Shown here piece after piece: positions 60,311-64,000 of a stretch of 64,000 bases of DNA. The stretch lies in assembly GCA_965231815.1 (NCBI GenBank), contig OZ246890.1, positions 3,596,001 through 3,660,000 on the forward strand. Direction: 5' to 3'. A model generated the notes under the pieces. It made no database searches and was not told the DNA's origin. It saw only the letters and a program-made list of their open reading frames with translations. The DNA comes from JAPPFW01 sp965231815 (GTDB lineage Bacteria > Actinomycetota > Acidimicrobiia > Spongiisociales > Spongiisociaceae). A program made the translations under genes and the position numbers. The first letter of the stretch is position 1. Each line of letters begins with the position of its first letter.

Positions 60311-60590
60311 CCTACCAGAGAAAGGAGGTGGTCCGGCTTGTTAGACAGTTCGTGTAGGACTCTGGAGGTGGCCGAGCGCTAGCGGCCTCGGGGGTCGCTT
60401 CCGGGAATTATCCTTAAGGAAGTTCTCGGGCAGGTGGCGACTTCAACTCGGACCACCGAGTCTATTCGTCCGCATGCTGGTCCTCATGCGGCATCGTTGA
60501 TGGGAACAGGAACCCTAAGATGAAGTACGGATAGGCGGTCAGCAACGATTTCTATCATGGTCGGGGAGGCTCAATCGAGGCTCCCCGACT
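60311..60590 (+). ncRNA. Candidate structured RNA with 14-codon ORF and very long Shine-Dalgarno
   Basis: AGAAAGGAGGTGGTCCGGCT (60319-60338) is an almost perfect complement of the 16S rRNA 3' end, much longer than a normal SD. It precedes TTG 60338, which starts a 14-codon ORF (MLDSSCRTLEVAER, stop at 60382). Downstream are several hairpins: CTTCC/GGAAG, ACTCGG/CCGAGT, CCGCATG/CATGCGG, and finally TCGGGGAG/CTCCCCGA (60561-60588), which looks like a terminator. No larger ORF fits. It could be a translated leader without a downstream gene on this strand, a small regulatory RNA or a ribosome-binding decoy. Boundaries approximate. Confidence 0.5.
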
Positions 60591-60660
60591 CGCGTGTGCC
60601 CTGAAACGGGAACCAACAACAGCCCTCGGATGGGGCTAACCAGACCGCTATCGCTCGGGA

Positions 60661-61650
60661 TCAGATCTCGAAGCCGTGGTCGGCCATCCACCGGTCGTTC
60701 CAAATCTTGGACAGGTAACCGCGGCCGGAGTCCGGGATCAGAACCACGACCAGCCGGGAGGAATCCTCGGCGGCAACCTCTAGAGCGGCTTGGACCGCCA
60801 TCCCCCCTGAACCTCCCACCAGGAGGCCCTCCGTTCGAGCCAAGCGACGAGCCGTATCGAATGACTGGTGATCATCGACCATGATGTAGCGGTCGACCAG
60901 TTTCCTATCCAGGGTTTCGGGCCAGAAATCCTCTCCCACACCTTCGACCCGGTACTGGTGGATCGCCTCCTCGGAGGGAGCTGTGTAGATGGATCCCTCG
61001 GGATCCGCTCCTACCAGCCCCACACCGGGCTTTCTCTCCCGCAGGTAACGGCCCACTCCGCTGATCGTCCCTCCGGTACCTACCCCGGCCACGAATACAT
61101 CCACCGCCCCGCCGGTTTGCTGCCAGATCTCCGGCCCGGTGGTCAGGTAATGGGCCTCCGGGTTGAAGCGGTTCGAGTACTGGTCCGGGCTGTAGGCGCC
61201 TTCTATCTCGTCTGTCAGACGGCGCGCCACCCCGTAGTAAGAGTCGGGATCCTCGGGTAGCAGCTCGGTCGGGGTAACGATGACCTCGGCGCCGTAGGCT
61301 CGCAGGAGGTCGATCTTCTCAGGGGCAACCTTGTCGGGAACGGTACAGATCACGCGGTAGCCCCGGACGGCTCCCACCATCGCTAAACCGGCCCCGGTAT
61401 TTCCGGATGTGGGCTCGATTATCGTTCCACCCTCGCCCAGCAGGCCCATCTCCTCGGCGCGATCGATCATGTTCACCGCTATCCGCTCCTTAACGGAACC
61501 GGCCGGGTTCATGTAATCGACCTTGGCAACGAGGTTTCCCGGCGCGTGCATCCGGGACAGCCGTACCAGCGGGGTGCCTCCCACCGCGTCAATGGCGCTC
61601 TCGTGTATCACTGTTCGGATCGTAGCGGACAATAGGCCATCACCCGACAC
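60661..61650 (-). CDS. Cysteine synthase / cystathionine beta-synthase family enzyme
   Basis: Fold-type II PLP enzyme of 329 aa without CBS domains. The PLP lysine lies in NPAGSVKERIAVNMI; substrate loop EPTSGNTGAGLAM; phosphate loop GVGTGGTISGVGRYL. The chain ends LIPDSGRGYLSKIWNDRWM, which is closer to cystathionine beta-synthases than to CysK. It may make cysteine from O-acetylserine or cystathionine from homocysteine. The start could be the GTG at 61650 or a GTG 13 codons later (61611), where family homology begins. Confidence 0.88.
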   Translation of the reverse strand: MSGDGLLSATIRTVIHESAIDAVGGTPLVRLSRMHAPGNLVAKVDYMNPAGSVKERIAVNMIDRAEEMGLLGEGGTIIEPTSGNTGAGLAMVGAVRGYRVICTVPDKVAPEKIDLLRAYGAEVIVTPTELLPEDPDSYYGVARRLTDEIEGAYSPDQYSNRFNPEAHYLTTGPEIWQQTGGAVDVFVAGVGTGGTISGVGRYLRERKPGVGLVGADPEGSIYTAPSEEAIHQYRVEGVGEDFWPETLDRKLVDRYIMVDDHQSFDTARRLARTEGLLVGGSGGMAVQAALEVAAEDSSRLVVVLIPDSGRGYLSKIWNDRWMADHGFEI

Positions 61651-61764
61651 CTCTCGGAGGACGTTCCAAGAGTCCGCAGTGGTGGGTCGGGCCTGATACG
61701 CAGACAGAGGCCACGCAGTTTGTCGGACTGCGATCCAGGTACGTACTCGTCAGTACCCTGCTAG

Positions 61765-61965
61765 CCCTGATTATTCAGGTTTCCCACACACCGGGGCATG
61801 TAGCGCCAGTTCCACCGAGTATTGGGGAAAACCCAACCACTCACCCGACCGGTGAATCTCTACACCGGACCGGGATAGGAAATGCTGGTAGCTGTATTTT
61901 CGGGTCAAGGTGCGACTATGGTCGACTCCACCATCCTCCAAACCCCCATCCATGAATAATCGGGG
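61765..61965 (-). mobile_element. 201-bp MITE-like inverted-repeat element, copy 2
   Basis: Second copy of the 201-bp element, in the opposite orientation to copy 1. Ends CCCTGATTATTCAGG (61765-61779) and CCATGAATAATCGGGG (61950-61965). Flanks are CTAG (61761-61764) and CTAA (61966-61969), close to a 4-bp YTAR duplication. Its gene-proximal end directly follows the stop codon of the YyaL-type gene, the same relation as copy 1 to the HAD gene. The other end lies about 115 bp before the cysteine/cystathionine synthase start. Unlike copy 1, this copy has a 60-codon frame (61771-61953, minus) running from one terminal repeat into the other. Confidence 0.85.
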
Positions 61966-63984
61966 CTAAAGCAGGGCCAACATCCCCTGTGCGGAGGATG
62001 CGGGGGTCCGGCACACCCCGCGCTCGCAGACGTAGGCGAGGGTCCGGCCTTCCCGGTAGCGACCCGCCAAAAGGGGAACTGTATCCTCGGGGCGGGACGC
62101 GGGCGCCACCACGACGTTCGGGTGATACCGGGCAGCGAGCTTTCCCGCCCATTGCAGGGCGTCAAGGCCGGTGATGGCCACCTCGCGGTAGCCTATGTTC
62201 GCCGTGGCGAGGACCGCGAGGAGGTGGCCCACCGCACTGGGCGCTGCCTCGACCAGACGATCACCGGAGCGGATGATCTGCTCGAAGCGGTCGTGGTAGC
62301 TGAAGTCCCCGGTGAGGTGGCCCATCAAGAGGTAGCACTCGGCGGCTAGGGATGCTCCCGATGCGCTCGGGTTGTCTTGCTGATCCGGCGGTCTGACCAC
62401 TAGGCCGGCGACTCCGGAAGCGCTTGCGAAAACCACCCCTTGAGGTCCGCCGAAGTGGTCTTCCAGTAGATCGATCAGTTCTCCGGCCGTGTGGAACCAT
62501 TCAGCCTCACCGGTAGCCTGATAGAGTTCCAGCAGCCCGAGAGCGTAGGCGGCGTGATCCTCCAAGAACCCGACCACCGGCGACAGCCCGTTGCTCCATG
62601 TACGAGCAAGCAGCCCATCGGGGCGGCGCATTTCACCCAGTATGAACCGGGCATTGGCCCGAGCCGCGTCGAGGTAGCGGGGTTCGCCCAGTACAGCGCC
62701 GGCGACAGCTAAGGACCGCACAGCCAGCCCGTTCCAGGCAGTGATTATCTTGTGGTCCAGTCCGGGCCTGATGCGGCCGGCCCTCCGTGCGAGGAGCCTT
62801 TCCCTTGCCCTGGCCAGCACCGCCTCCATCTCGTGGGGCGCCATCCCGAACTCTTCGCCTACCACTTCCGCCGGGACGGCCTCGTGCAGAACGTTGGACC
62901 CCTCAAAGTTTCCTGCCGGGGTTACCCCGAAGTAGGCGGCCGCCGCCGGTCCGTCCTCGCTGCCCACCACCTCGTGGAACTCGTCATGGCCGAATACGTA
63001 GAACTTACCTTCCACGCCTTCGGAGTCGGCATCCTCGGCGGCGAAGAAACCGCCTCCCGGATGCGTCATGTCTCGCAACAAGTACTCGATGGTCTCGACC
63101 GCCACCCGCCGGTACAGGGTCTCACCGGTCAATTGGGATGTCCGCAAGTAGAGGCGGGCTAGGTCGGCGTTGTCATAGAGCATCTTCTCGAAATGGGGAA
63201 CCAGCCAGGTACGGTCCACCGCGTAGCGGGAGAAACCTCCTCCCAGGTGATCCCGAATCCCTCCTGAGGCCATCCTCTTGAGGGTGGTGGTGAGGATGGT
63301 TTGCGCCCCGGTAGCCCAATCCGATCCCGCGATGCGGGTCAGGAACTCCAGGACCGGAGCTTGGGGGAACTTGGGAGCACCTCCCAATCCACCGTGCTCG
63401 GCGTCGAAGTGGCCCGCCAATGTCTGATAGGCGCCCACAACCCGGTCATGGCCGGGAAGATGTTCCGCCGGCGGCAGGGTCTGCCCGATTCTCCGTGTCA
63501 GTTCGCCGGCCTGGGTCTGTACCTCCGACCGGCGATTGTGCCAGGCATGGCTGATGGCTTCCAGTACTCGCCGGAAGCTCGGCATGCCATGGCGTTCGAC
63601 ATCCGGGAAATAGGTTCCGGCAAAGAACGGGCTTCCGTCCGGCGTGAGAAACACCGTCATCGGCCATCCGCCGCGACCGGTCATGGCGTGAACCGCGTCC
63701 ATGTATATCGAATCGATATCGGGACGCTCCTCGCGATCCACCTTCACGCTCACGAAGTTGTGATTCATGAACCGCGCCGTCTCTTGGTCGTGGAAAGACT
63801 CCCGCTCCATTACGTGGCACCAGTGACACGTTGCGTAACCGACGGACAGAAGAACGGGACGTTCGGTACGGCGGGCGACCTCGAAGGCCTCCTCACCCCA
63901 CGGATACCAGTCCACGGGGTTGTCCCGGTGCTGGATCAGATAAGGTGACAAGCCCGCCAAGTCCAGGTTTCTCAGCAAGGACAC
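61966..63984 (-). CDS. YyaL-type protein (thioredoxin-like DUF255 with glycosidase-like fold), start uncertain
   Basis: Protein of 672 aa from the GTG at 63984; the frame stays open to the window edge 16 bp away, so a few more residues may exist. N-terminal thioredoxin-like domain: LSPYLIQHRDNPVDWYPWGE, with a CHWCHVM active-site motif in YATCHWCHVMERESF. Then an (alpha/alpha)6 barrel of the spermatogenesis-associated protein 20/YyaL family (GGIRDHLGGGFSRYAVDRTW, KMLYDNADLARLYL, YFGVTPAGNFEGSNVLHE). The C-terminus ends with CERGVCRTP. The function of the family is unknown. The stop codon abuts a repeat element. Confidence 0.9.
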   Translation of the reverse strand: MSLLRNLDLAGLSPYLIQHRDNPVDWYPWGEEAFEVARRTERPVLLSVGYATCHWCHVMERESFHDQETARFMNHNFVSVKVDREERPDIDSIYMDAVHAMTGRGGWPMTVFLTPDGSPFFAGTYFPDVERHGMPSFRRVLEAISHAWHNRRSEVQTQAGELTRRIGQTLPPAEHLPGHDRVVGAYQTLAGHFDAEHGGLGGAPKFPQAPVLEFLTRIAGSDWATGAQTILTTTLKRMASGGIRDHLGGGFSRYAVDRTWLVPHFEKMLYDNADLARLYLRTSQLTGETLYRRVAVETIEYLLRDMTHPGGGFFAAEDADSEGVEGKFYVFGHDEFHEVVGSEDGPAAAAYFGVTPAGNFEGSNVLHEAVPAEVVGEEFGMAPHEMEAVLARARERLLARRAGRIRPGLDHKIITAWNGLAVRSLAVAGAVLGEPRYLDAARANARFILGEMRRPDGLLARTWSNGLSPVVGFLEDHAAYALGLLELYQATGEAEWFHTAGELIDLLEDHFGGPQGVVFASASGVAGLVVRPPDQQDNPSASGASLAAECYLLMGHLTGDFSYHDRFEQIIRSGDRLVEAAPSAVGHLLAVLATANIGYREVAITGLDALQWAGKLAARYHPNVVVAPASRPEDTVPLLAGRYREGRTLAYVCERGVCRTPASSAQGMLALL

Positions 63985-64000
63985 ATGTTCCCCGTCGGGT

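Noticed and set aside
61771..61953. A stand-alone 60-aa protein gene
   Set aside because: The frame lies wholly within a 201-bp repeat element and is broken in the other copy, so it is described as part of that element.

Overview
The window looks like a chromosomal stretch of a high-GC actinobacterium, most likely of the class Acidimicrobiia or a close relative. This is inferred from gene content: the actinobacterial type of tad/Flp locus, two LLM-class (F420-type) oxidoreductases, a mycothiol-type Rv2466c homologue, polyphosphate glucokinase, SLH-bearing secreted proteins and many GTG/TTG starts. No rRNA is present. The only tRNA gene recognised is tRNA-Sec.

Layout. 1-3.8 kb (minus): hydantoinase/oxoprolinase subunits HyuB (cut by the window edge) and HyuA. 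3.9-5.7 kb: secreted metzincin-like protease with three SLH repeats. 5.9-12.8 kb (plus): complete dipeptide-type ABC importer followed by a medium-chain dehydrogenase. 12.8-15.6 kb (minus): SDR, phosphotriesterase-family hydrolase and a small protein/anti-sigma-type ATPase pair. 15.8-18.8 kb: TIGR04255 protein and a zinc/manganese-type ABC system with no ATPase gene. 19.0-22.9 kb (minus): compact tad pilus operon with a HAD phosphatase opposite it. 24.2-35 kb: a reductive pyrimidine (or hydantoin-like) catabolic set (beta-ureidopropionase, class III aminotransferase, dihydropyrimidinase, CoA-acylating semialdehyde dehydrogenase, LLM oxidoreductase), interrupted by an accessory patch of nucleases, small membrane proteins and broken genes. 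35-42 kb: cupin, amino acid decarboxylase, leuCD, Lgt-like protein, and a chorismate mutase fused to a degenerate DAHP-synthase fold behind a Phe/Tyr-type attenuator. 42-46 kb: TRAP transporter. 46-52 kb: CaCA antiporter, LLM protein, a selenocysteine-containing Rv2466c-type thiol oxidoreductase, aminopeptidase N, ManA. 52.5-54.4 kb: an AT-richer two-gene AAA ATPase/effector pair resembling defence modules. 54.5-64 kb: Gnd, polyphosphate glucokinase, HflX, GroES-like protein, tRNA-Sec, small conserved proteins, a candidate structured RNA, cysteine/cystathionine synthase and a YyaL-type protein cut at or near its start.

Main discoveries. (1) The Rv2466c-like gene has an in-frame UGA at the first active-site cysteine (U-P-W-C), a good candidate SECIS hairpin just downstream, and a tRNA-Sec gene 10 kb away. 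(2) Two 201-bp copies of an inverted-repeat element (15-16-bp terminal repeats, 4-bp YTAR-like target duplications) each sit directly at a stop codon, and a different 118-bp element is also present. (3) The DAHP-synthase domain of the aro gene has lost nearly all its catalytic residues while the chorismate mutase domain looks intact, and it is preceded by a textbook attenuator with a probably leaderless leader peptide. (4) An unexplained structured locus lies at 60.3-60.6 kb, with a 14-codon ORF behind a very long Shine-Dalgarno sequence.
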